A stretch of DNA of 64,000 bases from Streptomyces sp. 1-11 (GCF_007176755.1 NZ_BJTV01000006.1:62001-126000), one strand, 5' to 3'. Positions 8,221 to 16,691 are shown, counted from the stretch's first letter. The notes: generated from the sequence alone by a model not told the origin. A program made the numbers and translations.

Positions 8221-8284
8221 CCCGGAAGCCCGGCCCGGTCCCGCCGTCGGCGAGGCGCCGGGCGGTTGAGAGGCACTCCATACA

Positions 8285-8313
8285 CACCCCCTGTCGCCGC
8301 GCGGCAGGGGGTG
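8285..8313 (+). terminator. Hairpin terminator after the MFS gene
   Basis: Nine-base perfect stem CACCCCCTG/CAGGGGGTG around an 11-base loop, 65 bases after the MFS stop. Confidence 0.75.
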
Positions 8314-8360
8314 CGGCAGCATGGGGCGCCCACCGGTCCCCGCCCGGCCGGGTGCGACCG

Positions 8361-8560
8361 GGCACCGCCCGGACAGCGCACGACCGGACCGGGAACGGCC
8401 GGGACGAGCACGACCGGACCGGACACGGCCCGGACGAGCACCACCGGACCGGGAACGGCCGGGACGAACACGTCCGGACCGGGAACGGCCCGGACGAACA
8501 CGACCGGACCGGACACGGCCCGGCCATGCACCACCGATCCGCGTACGACCGAGAGGAACA
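8361..8560 (+). repeat. 30-bp tandem repeat ahead of a methyltransferase gene
   Basis: Clear 30-bp units start at 8391, 8421, 8451 and 8481, with degenerate copies at 8361, 8511 and 8541. Each has the core ACCGGACC...ACGGCC..GACGA.CAC. The period is ten codons, and the open frame is continuous with the methyltransferase, giving a decapeptide like RPDRERPGRT. Two unit types (GGGAAC and GGACAC) alternate irregularly. Its location between a terminator and a gene start suggests untranslated leader or an optional N-terminal extension. Confidence 0.9.
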
Positions 8561-8563
8561 CCC

Positions 8564-9214
8564 ATGCCCGCGGCACCCAAGCCCGAGATCCTGGCCGCGT
8601 TCGAGGCGGCGAAGGGGTTCATGCCCGCGGACGAGGGGCTGGCGCTGTACGCGGCCGCCGCCGAGGCCGGGCGGCTCGGGCTGCCGCTGCTGGAGGTCGG
8701 CACCTACTGCGGGCGCTCCACCGTCCTGCTCGCGGACGCGGCCCGCGAGGCCGGCGTCACCGCGCTGACCGTCGACCACCACCGGGGCAGCGAGGAGCAG
8801 CAGCCGGGCTGGGACTACCACGACCCGGAGACGGTCGACCCCGAGATCGGCCTGATGGACACGCTCCCCACCTTCCGCCGCACCCTGCACCGGGCGGGCC
8901 TGGAGGAGCACGTGGTCGCCCTGGTCGGCCGCTCCCCGCAGATCGCCGCGATCTGGAACTCCCCGCTCGGCCTGGTCTTCGTCGACGGCGGCCACACCGA
9001 CGAGCACGCCGGCGCGGACTACGAGGGCTGGGCGCCGCACGTCGCCGAGGGCGGGTTCCTCGTCATCCACGACGTCTTCCCGCACCCCGAGGACGAGTTC
9101 ACCGGCCAGGCGCCCTACCGGGTCTACCTGCGGGCCCTGGAGTCCGGCGCGTTCACCGAGACGTCGGTCACGGGCTCGCTGCGCGTGCTGCGCCGGACCG
9201 GCCCGGGCCTCTGA
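8564..9214 (+). CDS. Class I SAM-dependent methyltransferase
   Basis: A 216-residue cytoplasmic enzyme with a Rossmann-type methyltransferase fold. Motif I is LLEVGTYCGRST (residues 42-53), the acidic residue after strand 2 is in LTVDHH, and VFVDGGHTDEHAGAD marks strand 4. This matches the Methyltransf_24-like group, which contains small-molecule O-methyltransferases, but the substrate is unknown. ATG at 8564 has GAGAGGA nine bases upstream. An alternative in-frame ATG at 8321 would add 81 residues of Arg-Pro decapeptide repeats; I consider that less likely. No operon partners are evident. Confidence 0.85.
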   Translation: MPAAPKPEILAAFEAAKGFMPADEGLALYAAAAEAGRLGLPLLEVGTYCGRSTVLLADAAREAGVTALTVDHHRGSEEQQPGWDYHDPETVDPEIGLMDTLPTFRRTLHRAGLEEHVVALVGRSPQIAAIWNSPLGLVFVDGGHTDEHAGADYEGWAPHVAEGGFLVIHDVFPHPEDEFTGQAPYRVYLRALESGAFTETSVTGSLRVLRRTGPGL

Positions 9215-9268
9215 CCCCACCCGCCGGGTCCCGCCGGGTCCCGCGGGCGGAACGCTCGCGACAGGCCC

Positions 9269-9274
9269 TAGGGT
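9269..9274 (+). promoter_or_regulatory. -10 box of amidase gene (leaderless)
   Basis: TAGGGT seven bases before GTG at 9282. It contains the alternative GTG at 9273, which argues for the later start. Confidence 0.5.
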
Positions 9275-9281
9275 GGCAGGC

Positions 9282-10241
9282 GTGTCGTACGTAGGACCGG
9301 ACTTCGATCCCCCGCGTCCGCGCCGGCCCCGGCGCGGACCCCTGACCCTCGCGCTCGCCGCCCTGGTGCCCGGCGCGCTGCTCGGCTGGCTCGTGTACGA
9401 GAGGGCGGGCGGTCCGGACGGGTCCGGCGGCCCGGGTGCCGCCTCGCCCGCCGCCTCCTCCGTGCGCGCCTCCACGCCGCCGGGCGCGCCCTCGGGGGGC
9501 GGCGGCTCCGCTCCCGACGCCAAGAACCCCGGCCCGGCGGGAAGTTCGGCTCCCGCCGCCTCCGGCGCGCTCAAGGGCAAGGTCGTCGTGATCGACCCGG
9601 GTCACAACCCCGGCAACTACCGGCACCCCGCCGAGATCAACCGCCAGGTGGACATCGGCACCAACCGCAAGGAGTGCGACACCACCGGCACCTCCACCAA
9701 CTCCGGTTACGCGGAGGCCCGGTTCACGCTGGACGTGGCCCACCGGCTGCGCACCCTGCTGGAGCGGCAGGGCGCCACGGTGAGGCTGACGCACGACGGC
9801 GACTCCCCGCCCTTCGGCCCGTGCGTCGACGAGCGCGCCCGCATCGGCAACACCGCGCGCGCCGACGCGGCCGTCTCCATCCACGCCGACGGCTCGGCGC
9901 AGGGCAACCGCGGTTTCCACGTCATCCTGCCCGCGCCGGTGCACGCGGGCGGCGCCGACACCCGCCCCGTCGCCGGCCCCTCGAAGGACCTGGGCACGCG
10001 CATCGCGGGCCGGTACCTGCGCAGCACCGGGGAGCAGCCGTCCAACTACGTCGGCGACGGCACCGGTCTCGTCACGCGGAAGGACCTCGGCGGTCTCAAT
10101 CTGTCAACGGTTCCCAAGGTGTTCATCGAGTGCGGCAACATGCGCGATAGCAAGGACGCGGCGTTGCTGACCAGCGGCGCCTGGCGGCAGAAGGCGGCGC
10201 AGGGGATCTCTGAGGGAATCGTGAGTTTCCTGCGCGGGTAG
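9282..10241 (+). CDS. N-acetylmuramoyl-L-alanine amidase (Amidase_3)
   Basis: A 319-residue peptidoglycan hydrolase that cleaves the bond between N-acetylmuramic acid and L-alanine. A short basic N-terminus precedes one membrane segment (residues 20-40), then a Pro/Ser/Gly linker to about residue 95, then the catalytic domain. Zinc ligands are visible: H108 in VVIDPGHNPG, E in SGYAEARF and H in VSIHADG; the catalytic Glu is in FIECGNMRD. It should act outside the membrane as a signal-anchored enzyme. GTG at 9282 is preferred over GTG at 9273, which lies inside the -10 box. Roles in growth or division are likely but not shown. Confidence 0.92.
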   Translation: MSYVGPDFDPPRPRRPRRGPLTLALAALVPGALLGWLVYERAGGPDGSGGPGAASPAASSVRASTPPGAPSGGGGSAPDAKNPGPAGSSAPAASGALKGKVVVIDPGHNPGNYRHPAEINRQVDIGTNRKECDTTGTSTNSGYAEARFTLDVAHRLRTLLERQGATVRLTHDGDSPPFGPCVDERARIGNTARADAAVSIHADGSAQGNRGFHVILPAPVHAGGADTRPVAGPSKDLGTRIAGRYLRSTGEQPSNYVGDGTGLVTRKDLGGLNLSTVPKVFIECGNMRDSKDAALLTSGAWRQKAAQGISEGIVSFLRG

Positions 10242-10399
10242 CGGCCGGCGGGTCCATCCGGGCGGACAGTGTGATCGTGCGGGCGATAGTGTCGGCCCTA
10301 CGATGAGGGGCCACCCCTGCGCTTCGCACCGGGTCCCGGAGACTCGGTGACAGCGACGCCTCTTCCGACGACGAGACGACCTACGAAGGACCAGCTGAA

Positions 10400-11209
10400 G
10401 TGAATATCCGCTCCCTCACTCGAGGCGACGGCGTGGTGATCGGAGCAGCGGTGTTGCTGTTCATCGCGTCCTTCCTCGACACGTTCGACAAGTCCGGCAG
10501 TGGCGCCCCGAACGCCTGGGACAACCTCGGCCTGGTGATGAGCATGTACGTCGGCGGCATCGCCGGCGCGGTCCTGATCGTCCTCGCCCGGGCGCTGCCG
10601 CAGCCCCGCAAGGTCGTCGGGCTCGACCTCGGTCAGGTCGGCGTCGCGCTGACGGTCTTCGCCGCGTGGACGTCGTTCTGGACCATCATCGACCCGCTGG
10701 GTTCCTTCAGCGACAGCTTCGACAGCCTCGACGTCGGTGCGGGCGCCGGTCTCATCCTCGGTCTCATCGCCGCCCTGCTGCTGGCCGCCGCGGCCATCGC
10801 CACCCCCCTCGTCCCGGCCCTTCAGACCGCGCTGGTCCCCGCCCCGAAGCCGGCCGCCCCGCAGCCCTACGGCGCCCAGCCGCCCGGTGGTTACGGCTAC
10901 CCCGGCGCCCAGCCGCAGCCGGGCCAGCCCTACGGCGCCCAGCCGCAGCCGGGTCAGCCGTACGGCCAGGCCCCCGCGGCGGCCGCCGCGGCACCGCAGC
11001 CGGCCGGCGGGGACTTCTCGCCGTTCTGGTTCGCGGTGCCGGCGACCCGTCCGCTGTTCGCCGAGGACGGCAGCGCGACGCCGATCGCCGAACTCGCGCC
11101 CGGCACCTGGTACCTGGCCGTGGAGCAGCGCGGCGCCGCGCTGGTCGCGCAGACCCAGGACGGCCGCCGCGGCGTCCTGCAGGACACCTCGGGGATCCAG
11201 CGCGGCTGA
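10400..11209 (+). CDS. Membrane protein with proline/glutamine-rich linker (DUF5336-like)
   Basis: A 269-residue protein with four hydrophobic segments within residues 12-140, a linker of PYGAQPQPGQ-type repeats (about 150-200), and a compact C-terminal domain (205-269) beginning FSPFWFAVPATRPLF. The tail reads as a small beta-rich, ligand-sensing-like module. The layout resembles the DUF5336 group of actinobacterial membrane proteins. GTG at 10400 follows GAAGGA. The gene is single, ending at a strong terminator. Function unknown; a cell-envelope role would suit the amidase upstream but is only inference. Confidence 0.75.
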   Translation: MNIRSLTRGDGVVIGAAVLLFIASFLDTFDKSGSGAPNAWDNLGLVMSMYVGGIAGAVLIVLARALPQPRKVVGLDLGQVGVALTVFAAWTSFWTIIDPLGSFSDSFDSLDVGAGAGLILGLIAALLLAAAAIATPLVPALQTALVPAPKPAAPQPYGAQPPGGYGYPGAQPQPGQPYGAQPQPGQPYGQAPAAAAAAPQPAGGDFSPFWFAVPATRPLFAEDGSATPIAELAPGTWYLAVEQRGAALVAQTQDGRRGVLQDTSGIQRG

Positions 11210-11231
11210 ACCGCCGCCCGTGGCCCCGCGC

Positions 11232-11263
11232 ACGGCCCCTCGCCCCTCCGGGCGGGGGGCCGT
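11232..11263. terminator. Strong hairpin terminator between convergent genes
   Basis: 14-base stem with one G-T pair around a CTCC loop, 22 bases after the DUF5336-like gene. Confidence 0.8.
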
Positions 11264-11371
11264 CGCCGTTGGGCCTTGATTCGAGTAGGAGTTGACGGTA
11301 CGTCAGGTATCCGGCGGGACCTGTTGGACGGCTGCCCTGGCTGCCGGACGGCTGCCGGACGGACTCCCGCC

Positions 11372-11935
11372 TCAGGAACCGTTCTTGACCTCGGAGAAGG
11401 ACGGCACCTTGTTCTTGACCTCGGCGCCGGCGCCCTTCCCGGCGTCCTTCACCTTGTTGATGACGTCGTTGAAGTCGTCGGCCGCCGAGCCGTCGCCCTT
11501 GCGGAGCTTGGCGGGCAGGTTCTTCAGCGACTCGATGCCCGCCGTGATGGGGGCCAGCGCCTTGGAGAGCGTGGGATCGCCCTGGGCGTTGCGCACGGCA
11601 GCCTTGAGCCGGTTGTACGCGAACGCTCCGGCGAGGCCCGCCTTGACCAGGGTCAGCTTGCGTCCGTGCGCGCCCTTCTTGAACTTGCCCGCCTTGTGCG
11701 GCTTGTAGATCCACTGGTAGACGGCTCCCGCCGCGAGACCCGCGTTCGCCACGAACCTGGTCTTGGCGAACTTCTGCTTCTCGGCGGAGGTGCTGGGGCT
11801 GGGCTCGGCCGAGGCGACGGCCACGACCGGGTCGCGCTGCGAGGTGTCGTGGCCCGCGGCGTAGGCCGTGGAGCCGGCGAGCAGTGCGCAGCAGAGGGTG
11901 AGGGCCACGGCGATGTGGCGTATCGGTACGGGCAC
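11372..11935 (-). CDS. Secreted protein of unknown function
   Basis: A 187-residue protein with a clear Sec signal peptide (MPVPIRHIAVALTLCC..., cleavage near AYA-AG at residue 27). The mature part is lysine-rich (KPHKAGKFKKGAHGRK) with amphipathic helical stretches and an acidic/basic C-terminus. There are two Cys in the signal region but no lipobox in the usual place. I do not recognise the family; I recall similar secreted proteins in other Streptomyces. The start is GTG at 11935 with GGGAGGA six bases upstream. It stands alone between two terminators. Confidence 0.75.
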   Translation of the reverse strand: MPVPIRHIAVALTLCCALLAGSTAYAAGHDTSQRDPVVAVASAEPSPSTSAEKQKFAKTRFVANAGLAAGAVYQWIYKPHKAGKFKKGAHGRKLTLVKAGLAGAFAYNRLKAAVRNAQGDPTLSKALAPITAGIESLKNLPAKLRKGDGSAADDFNDVINKVKDAGKGAGAEVKNKVPSFSEVKNGS

Positions 11936-12053
11936 GGTGTCCTCCCGTGGAGGGTCGCGTAGGGTCCGTGTGCTCCGTCGAGCCGTGTGACCTCACGCAC
12001 ACCACCCGAAACATGGACATGCTGCGCAACACGCGCACATCGGGCCCGGGTTC

Positions 12054-12088
12054 GGCACGCCGAGTAGCCGACCGTGACCCGGCGTGCC
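12054..12088 (-). terminator. Hairpin terminator after the GT-methyltransferase-barrel operon
   Basis: Nine-base perfect stem GGCACGCCG/CGGCGTGCC, 9-43 bases beyond the operon's last stop codon. Confidence 0.7.
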
Positions 12089-12096
12089 GTAGCAGG

Positions 12097-13167
12097 TCAG
12101 CCGCAGCAGTCCGGGTCGAGCCCGGAGGGCAGGTACTCCCCACCGAAGACCGCGCAGGTGGCCTCGTGGCCGCCGAGCGCGGCGACGGCCAGCAGCAGCG
12201 AACCCGCCGTCCAGGTGGTGAGCTCGCGGGGCCATATCGCGTCGTCGTCGAAGACGTAGCCGGTCCAGTACAGGCCGCTCTCCGCGTCCCGCAGGTGCTG
12301 CACCGACTGCAGGATCTCCAGCGCGCGGTCCGACTCGCCCATCGCCCACAGGGCCAGCGCGAGTTCGCAGGACTCGCCGCCGGTCACCCAGGGGTTGGGG
12401 ACGACGCAGCGCACGCCGAGACCGGGCACGACGAAACGGTCCCAGCCGGCCTCGATGCGCTCCTTGGCCTCCGCCCCGGTGAGCGCGCCGCCGAGGACCG
12501 GGTAGTACCAGTCCATCGAGTAGCGGTCCTTGTCGAGGAAGCGCTCGGGGTGCCGGCGGATGGCGTGGCGCAGCGCCCCGGCCGCCAGCTCCCAGTCCGG
12601 CTGCGGCTCCTCGCGCTGCTCGGCGACGGCGAGGGCGCAGCGCAGCGCGTGGTGCACGGAGGAGCTGCCGGTGAGCAGGGCGTCGGCCGTGGGGGTGCCG
12701 TCGTCGTCGCGGCGCCAGCCGATCTGCCCGCCGGGCCGCTGCAGCCGCAGCACCCACTCGACGGCCGCGTACACGGTGGGCCACATGCGGTCCAGGAACG
12801 TGTCGTCGCCGGTGGACAGGTAGTGGTGCCAGACGCCCACCGCCGCGTAGGCGACGAAGTTGGACTCGCGGCCGCGGTCGGTGACGTCGTCGTGGGCGCC
12901 GTCGGCGTAGGCCGCGTACCAGGAGCCGTCCTCGTTCTGGTGGGCGGCGAGCCAGTCGTACGCCCGCTCGGCGGCCTCGTGCTCGCCGGCCGCGTCCAGG
13001 GCCATCGCGGCCTCGGTGTGGTCCCACGGGTCGAGGTGGTGCCCGCGGAACCAGGGGATCGCGCCGTCCTCGCGCTGTACGGAGAGGATGCCGCGTACGG
13101 TCGCGGCGGCCTGCTCGGCGGTGAGGACCCCGGGCAGGACGAGGTGTTCTGTCCGGGGGGTGGTCAC
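12097..13167 (-). CDS. (alpha/alpha)6-barrel protein, prenyltransferase/glycosidase-like
   Basis: A 356-residue cytoplasmic protein with recurring helix-pair motifs typical of (alpha/alpha)6 barrels: EDGAIPWFRGHHLDPWDH, NEDGSWYAAY and PGGQIGWRRDDDG, each with the G-x-W pattern of terpenoid-cyclase and six-hairpin glycosidase folds. It ends in DPDCCG. It is often annotated as prenyltransferase, but its company (a glycosyltransferase and a methyltransferase) would equally fit a sugar-acting enzyme. GTG at 13167 overlaps the TGA of the upstream methyltransferase by four bases, so it is translationally coupled as the last gene of the operon. Confidence 0.75.
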   Translation of the reverse strand: MTTPRTEHLVLPGVLTAEQAAATVRGILSVQREDGAIPWFRGHHLDPWDHTEAAMALDAAGEHEAAERAYDWLAAHQNEDGSWYAAYADGAHDDVTDRGRESNFVAYAAVGVWHHYLSTGDDTFLDRMWPTVYAAVEWVLRLQRPGGQIGWRRDDDGTPTADALLTGSSSVHHALRCALAVAEQREEPQPDWELAAGALRHAIRRHPERFLDKDRYSMDWYYPVLGGALTGAEAKERIEAGWDRFVVPGLGVRCVVPNPWVTGGESCELALALWAMGESDRALEILQSVQHLRDAESGLYWTGYVFDDDAIWPRELTTWTAGSLLLAVAALGGHEATCAVFGGEYLPSGLDPDCCG

Positions 13168-13916
13168 TTGGCGGCCGCCTCGGAGGTCGCGTCCACCCGC
13201 GGGAGGTGGGGCTTGGTGGCGTAGACGACGAAGCTCTTGCCGATGACCGGGTTCAGCGCCTGCTCGGCGATCCGGGTGGCGAGCGGCTTCTTCATGATGT
13301 CCCAGACCAGCAGCTTGTGGTACGCCCGCACCGGCAGCGCCTTGTCGTTGTCCACGCCGAACGCGCACTTCAGCCACCAGTACGGCGAGTGCAGGGCGTG
13401 CGCGTGGTGACTGCCGTACGGCCGCAGGCCGGCCTCGCGGACCTTGCCCACCAGCTCGTCGGCCTTGTAGATGCGGATGTGGCCGCCCTCGACCTCGTGG
13501 TAGGCGTCGGACAGGGCCCAGCACACCTTCTCGGGACCGTAGCGGGGCACGGTGATGGCGATGCGGCCGCCGGGCCGGAGCACGCGCACCATCTCGGCGA
13601 GGACGCCCTTGTCGTCGGGGATGTGCTCCATCACCTCGGAGATGATGACGACGTCGAAGGACTCGTCGGGGAAGGGCAGCGCGAGGGCGTCGCCCTCCAT
13701 GGCGGTGGCGGTGGCGCCGACCGGCGCCTCGCCGGCCTCCTTCATCGCCGCGAACCACTTGGCGACCTCGCGGATCTCCTCGGCGTTCTGGTCGAGGGCC
13801 ACGACCTGCGCGCCGCGCCGGTAGCACTCGAAGGCGTGCCGGCCGGCCCCGCAGCCGAGGTCCAGGACACGGTCGCCGGGGGCGAGCGGGAACCGGGAGA
13901 AGTCGACGGTCAGCAC
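13164..13916 (-). CDS. Class I SAM methyltransferase (UbiE/Methyltransf_11 type)
   Basis: A 250-residue enzyme with motif I VLDLGCGAGRH (17-27), the motif II acidic residue in VVALDQ, post-I GDALALPFPDESFDVV and motif III VLRPGGRIAITVP. The C-terminal third (SPYWWLKCAFGVDN...) is longer than usual and may recognise a bulky lipid-linked or glycan acceptor. GTG at 13916 overlaps the end of the glycosyltransferase by seven bases. Middle gene of the three-gene operon read from the promoter at 15355. Substrate unknown. Confidence 0.85.
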   Translation of the reverse strand: MLTVDFSRFPLAPGDRVLDLGCGAGRHAFECYRRGAQVVALDQNAEEIREVAKWFAAMKEAGEAPVGATATAMEGDALALPFPDESFDVVIISEVMEHIPDDKGVLAEMVRVLRPGGRIAITVPRYGPEKVCWALSDAYHEVEGGHIRIYKADELVGKVREAGLRPYGSHHAHALHSPYWWLKCAFGVDNDKALPVRAYHKLLVWDIMKKPLATRIAEQALNPVIGKSFVVYATKPHLPRVDATSEAAAK

Positions 13917-15322
13917 GTGGCCCTGCTTTCGCGGTCGGAGGTTGCGCGGTCGGAGGCGAGCGGTTCGTGGAGCGCGGCGGCGGGTGCGGCGCCGGGCCGG
14001 TCCTGGACGCCGGCGCGGCCGCCGTGGCCGGCGATGGCCTCCCGGTAGCGGGCCACCGTGCCCTCGGCGGCACGGGCCCAGGTGAAGCGGCTGAGCACCC
14101 GCTCGCGGCCGGCGCGGCCGAGCCGCTGCCGCAGCAGGGGGTCGCCCAGCAGCCGGGCGAGCCCGGCGGCCAGCGCCCCCGCGTCGCCGGGCGGCACCGC
14201 GAGGCAGGTCTCGCCGTCGCGTCCGGCGACCTCGGGGATGGCGCCGCCGGTGGTGGCGACCAGGGGCGTGCCGGTGGCCATGGCCTCGGCGGCGGGCAGC
14301 GAGAAGCCCTCGTAGAGCGAGGGCACGCAGGCGACCTCGGCCGAGCGGATCAGATCGACCAGTTCGGCATCGGAGATGCCCTTGACGAACTCGACGGCGT
14401 CTTCGAGGCCGTAGCGCTCGATCGCCTGGGCGACCGGGCCCTCGGTCGGGCGCTTGCCCACGACGACGAGGTGGGCGGCCGGATGCTCGGTGCGCACCTT
14501 GGCGAGGGCCTCCACGAGGAAGACCAGGCCCTTGAGGGGGACGTCGGCGCTTGAGGTGGTGACGATCCGGCCCGGCACCTCGGCGACGGCGGGATCCGGC
14601 GCGAACAGATCGGTGTCGGCGCCGATGTGGACGACGTGGACGCGGTCGTCGCGGACTCCGAGGTGGTCCACGATCTCCTGGCGGGAGCTGCCGGAGACGG
14701 TGAGCACCGAGGGCAGGCGGCGGGCGACGCGCTTCTGCATCCGGGTGAAGGCGTACCAGCGACGCACGGACAGCCGGCGCTGCCGGCTCCCGGCCGCGTC
14801 CAGCTCCAGTCGCCGGTCGACCGTGATGGGGTGGTGGATGGTGGTGACCAGGGGGGCGCCGATGTCGCCGAGGAGGCCGTAGCCGAGCGTCTGGTTGTCG
14901 TGGACGACGTCGAACTCGCCGCGGCGGGCGCGCAGGTGGCGGCGGGCGCGCAGGGAGAACGTGAGCGGCTCGGGGAAGCCGCCGGTCCACATGGTGGCGA
15001 CCTCGAGGGCGTCGATCCAGTCCCGGTACTCGTCCCGCCCGGGGGTGCGGAAGGGGTCGGGCTGGCGGTAGAGGTCGAGGCTGGGCAGCTCGGTGAGGCT
15101 CAGGCCGTCGTAGCCCTCGTCGAGCACCGCGTAGGGCTGGGCGCCGATGACCTCGACCCGGTGGCCGAGGCGGGCGAGCTCGCGCGAGAGGTGCCGGACG
15201 TAGACGCCCTGGCCGCCGCAGAACGGGTTCCCCTTGTAGGTGAGGAGCGCGATGCGCAGCGGTCTGCCGCCGTCGGCCGCCTGCTCCGGCCGGGGCCCCG
15301 CCTGACTGGCCTCAGCGGTCAC
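13910..15322 (-). CDS. GT4-family glycosyltransferase (GT-B fold)
   Basis: A 470-residue retaining glycosyltransferase. The N-terminal domain shows the LTYKGNPFCGGQGVYVRHLSREL acceptor-side motif in two parts (LLTYKGNPFCGG, then GVYVRHLSREL). The C-terminal domain has the nucleotide-sugar signature SLYEGFSLPAAEAMATG with the E-x7-E arrangement. It probably acts at the cytoplasmic face of the membrane on a lipid or glycan acceptor. GTG at 15322 is chosen because AAGGGGG lies six bases upstream; a GTG at 15358 is in frame but overlaps the promoter -10 box. First gene of an operon with a methyltransferase and a barrel protein, facing a KstR-like regulator. Confidence 0.88.
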   Translation of the reverse strand: MTAEASQAGPRPEQAADGGRPLRIALLTYKGNPFCGGQGVYVRHLSRELARLGHRVEVIGAQPYAVLDEGYDGLSLTELPSLDLYRQPDPFRTPGRDEYRDWIDALEVATMWTGGFPEPLTFSLRARRHLRARRGEFDVVHDNQTLGYGLLGDIGAPLVTTIHHPITVDRRLELDAAGSRQRRLSVRRWYAFTRMQKRVARRLPSVLTVSGSSRQEIVDHLGVRDDRVHVVHIGADTDLFAPDPAVAEVPGRIVTTSSADVPLKGLVFLVEALAKVRTEHPAAHLVVVGKRPTEGPVAQAIERYGLEDAVEFVKGISDAELVDLIRSAEVACVPSLYEGFSLPAAEAMATGTPLVATTGGAIPEVAGRDGETCLAVPPGDAGALAAGLARLLGDPLLRQRLGRAGRERVLSRFTWARAAEGTVARYREAIAGHGGRAGVQDRPGAAPAAALHEPLASDRATSDRESRATC

Positions 15323-15354
15323 TGCGGGCCCCCTTCTCGCTGCACTCTCCCGCG

Positions 15355-15384
15355 ACACTATGCCGGGACGCTAATCTAGAACAA
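15355..15384 (-). promoter_or_regulatory. Promoter of the glycosyltransferase operon
   Basis: Minus strand TTGTTC (15384-15379) and TAGTGT (15360-15355) separated by 18 bases. The -35 lies inside the KstR-type palindrome. Confidence 0.55.
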
Positions 15385-15390
15385 GTTACA
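15377..15390. promoter_or_regulatory. KstR-type operator (TNNAACNNGTTNNA)
   Basis: TAGAACAAGTTACA fits all eight fixed positions of the motif described for mycobacterial KstR. It overlaps the -35 of the glycosyltransferase promoter and faces the regulator gene at 15543. Confidence 0.65.
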
Positions 15391-15542
15391 GACTTGATCG
15401 TTCGGAGGCTCTGAATCTACCGGCAGGTAGGGGCCCTGACAGCAGTGGATCAGGTGATTCACGCCACGGCGCGAACCATCCGCCATGCTGGATGATCACA
15501 AGCCCTACCGACGCCCTCACCGACTGTCACGGAGCGGGACCC

Positions 15543-16184
15543 ATGCCTGCGCAATCCAAGCTGGAAGCCGGGAGTGTCCGGCCCCCCACGGCACCGCTGA
15601 CCGAGCGGCAGGAGGCCCGCCGCCGCCGGATCCTGCAGGCGACCGCGCAGCTCGCGAGCCGGGGCGGTTTCGACGCCGTGCAGATGCGGGAGGTCGCCGA
15701 GTCCTCGCAGGTCGCACTCGGCACGCTGTACCGCTACTTCCCGTCGAAGGTGCACCTGCTGGTCGCGACCATGCAGGACCAGCTGGACCACATGCACGGC
15801 ACCCTGCGCAAGAAGCCCCCGGCGGGGGACTCGCCGGGCGAGCGGGTCGCGCAGACCCTGATGCGGGCGTTCCGGGCGCTGCAGCGCGAGCCGCAACTGG
15901 CGGACGCCATGGTCCGCGCCCTCACCTTCGCCGACCGCGGCGTCTCCCCCGAGGTCGACCAGGTCTCCCGCCGGACCACGGCGATCATCCTGGACGCCAC
16001 CGGCCTGGACCACCCGGCCCCGTGGCAGCTCGCCGCGGTCCGCGTCATCGAGCACACCTGGTACTCGGCGCTGATCGCCTGGCTCTCGGGCCGCGCCTCC
16101 ATCGCCCAGGTCCAGGTCGACATCGAGACGGTGTGCCGGCTGATGGACCTGACGGATCCACAGGCCTCCCCGGGGGCGCGCTGA
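15543..16184 (+). CDS. TetR-family regulator, KstR-like
   Basis: A 213-residue repressor-type protein. The helix-turn-helix (residues 20-66) reads RRRRILQATAQLASRGGF then VQMREVAESSQVALGTLYRYF and FPSKVHLLVA. These are the segments I remember as characteristic of KstR, the cholesterol-catabolism repressor of mycobacteria, including VQMR and GTLYRYFPSK. The C-terminal ligand domain is less conserved. ATG at 15543 with CGGAG nine bases upstream is preferred over ATG at 15492. The KstR-type operator between it and the divergent operon suggests direct control, with a CoA-thioester or lipid ligand as inference. Confidence 0.88.
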   Translation: MPAQSKLEAGSVRPPTAPLTERQEARRRRILQATAQLASRGGFDAVQMREVAESSQVALGTLYRYFPSKVHLLVATMQDQLDHMHGTLRKKPPAGDSPGERVAQTLMRAFRALQREPQLADAMVRALTFADRGVSPEVDQVSRRTTAIILDATGLDHPAPWQLAAVRVIEHTWYSALIAWLSGRASIAQVQVDIETVCRLMDLTDPQASPGAR

Positions 16185-16439
16185 CGGCGGACCCCGGCGC
16201 CGCCCCCGAGGTGGCCGCACCCCTGTCGCCCCGTCACATCGCGTTGACAGTCCGGGAACGGCGGGTGAGGATCGGGGCACGGAGAGCAAGATCGGCTCGC
16301 CTCGGGTGCCGCCCACGGGGGGAGCGGCATCCGGGGTGTCCCCCGCCGCGCGACCGCCCCGGGCGTCAACGCCCCCTCCAGCCGCCCGTGATCCCGGTCA
16401 CCGGCGTCGTGTGCGCACAGCCACTCATCGGCCCCGGCG

Positions 16440-16575
16440 GAGCTGCCGGTAAAGTGGCGCCGTCGTCATCACACCCGTACGGGGGGAAGCCGGTGCAATT
16501 CCGGCGCTGACCCGCAACCGTGAGCCGCTCGTCACCCCGACGGTGAGCCGGACCACCCCGCACGGGACGTGACCG
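16440..16575 (+). ncRNA. Cobalamin (B12) riboswitch
   Basis: The conserved core is unmistakable: GGGGGGAAGCCGGTGCAA (16481-16498), TTCCGGCGCTGA, then CCCGCAACCGTGA (16511-16523), and a B12-box-like GAGCCGGACCACCCCG (16545-16560). It lies 116-252 bases before the first gene of the transport operon. The downstream 110 bases are G/C-rich with alternative pairings and probably form the expression platform. Boundaries are approximate. High adenosylcobalamin is expected to switch the operon off. Confidence 0.88.
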
Positions 16576-16691
16576 GCTCGCGTGCGCGGCGGCCCGCCGC
16601 ACACGGCACCGTCGAGGTATGCGGAGCCGAGCCGCCCGGGGTGTCTCCCGCGCGCTGCCCGGTTCCCCGCAGGGAGAGGCAGTCGCCCACC

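Noticed and set aside
8361..8560. CRISPR array
   Set aside because: The repeats are directly tandem with no unique spacers, and no cas genes are present anywhere in the window.
8070..8576. Minus-strand frame with repeated GPVVLVRAV-like units
   Set aside because: It is the reverse translation of the 30-bp repeat and the MFS 3' end, without a ribosome-binding site or recognisable domain.
12097..16691. Secondary-metabolite gene cluster
   Set aside because: A glycosyltransferase, a methyltransferase and a terpenoid-cyclase-like fold suggested one, but there is no core scaffold synthase and the genes are typical core genes in Streptomyces.
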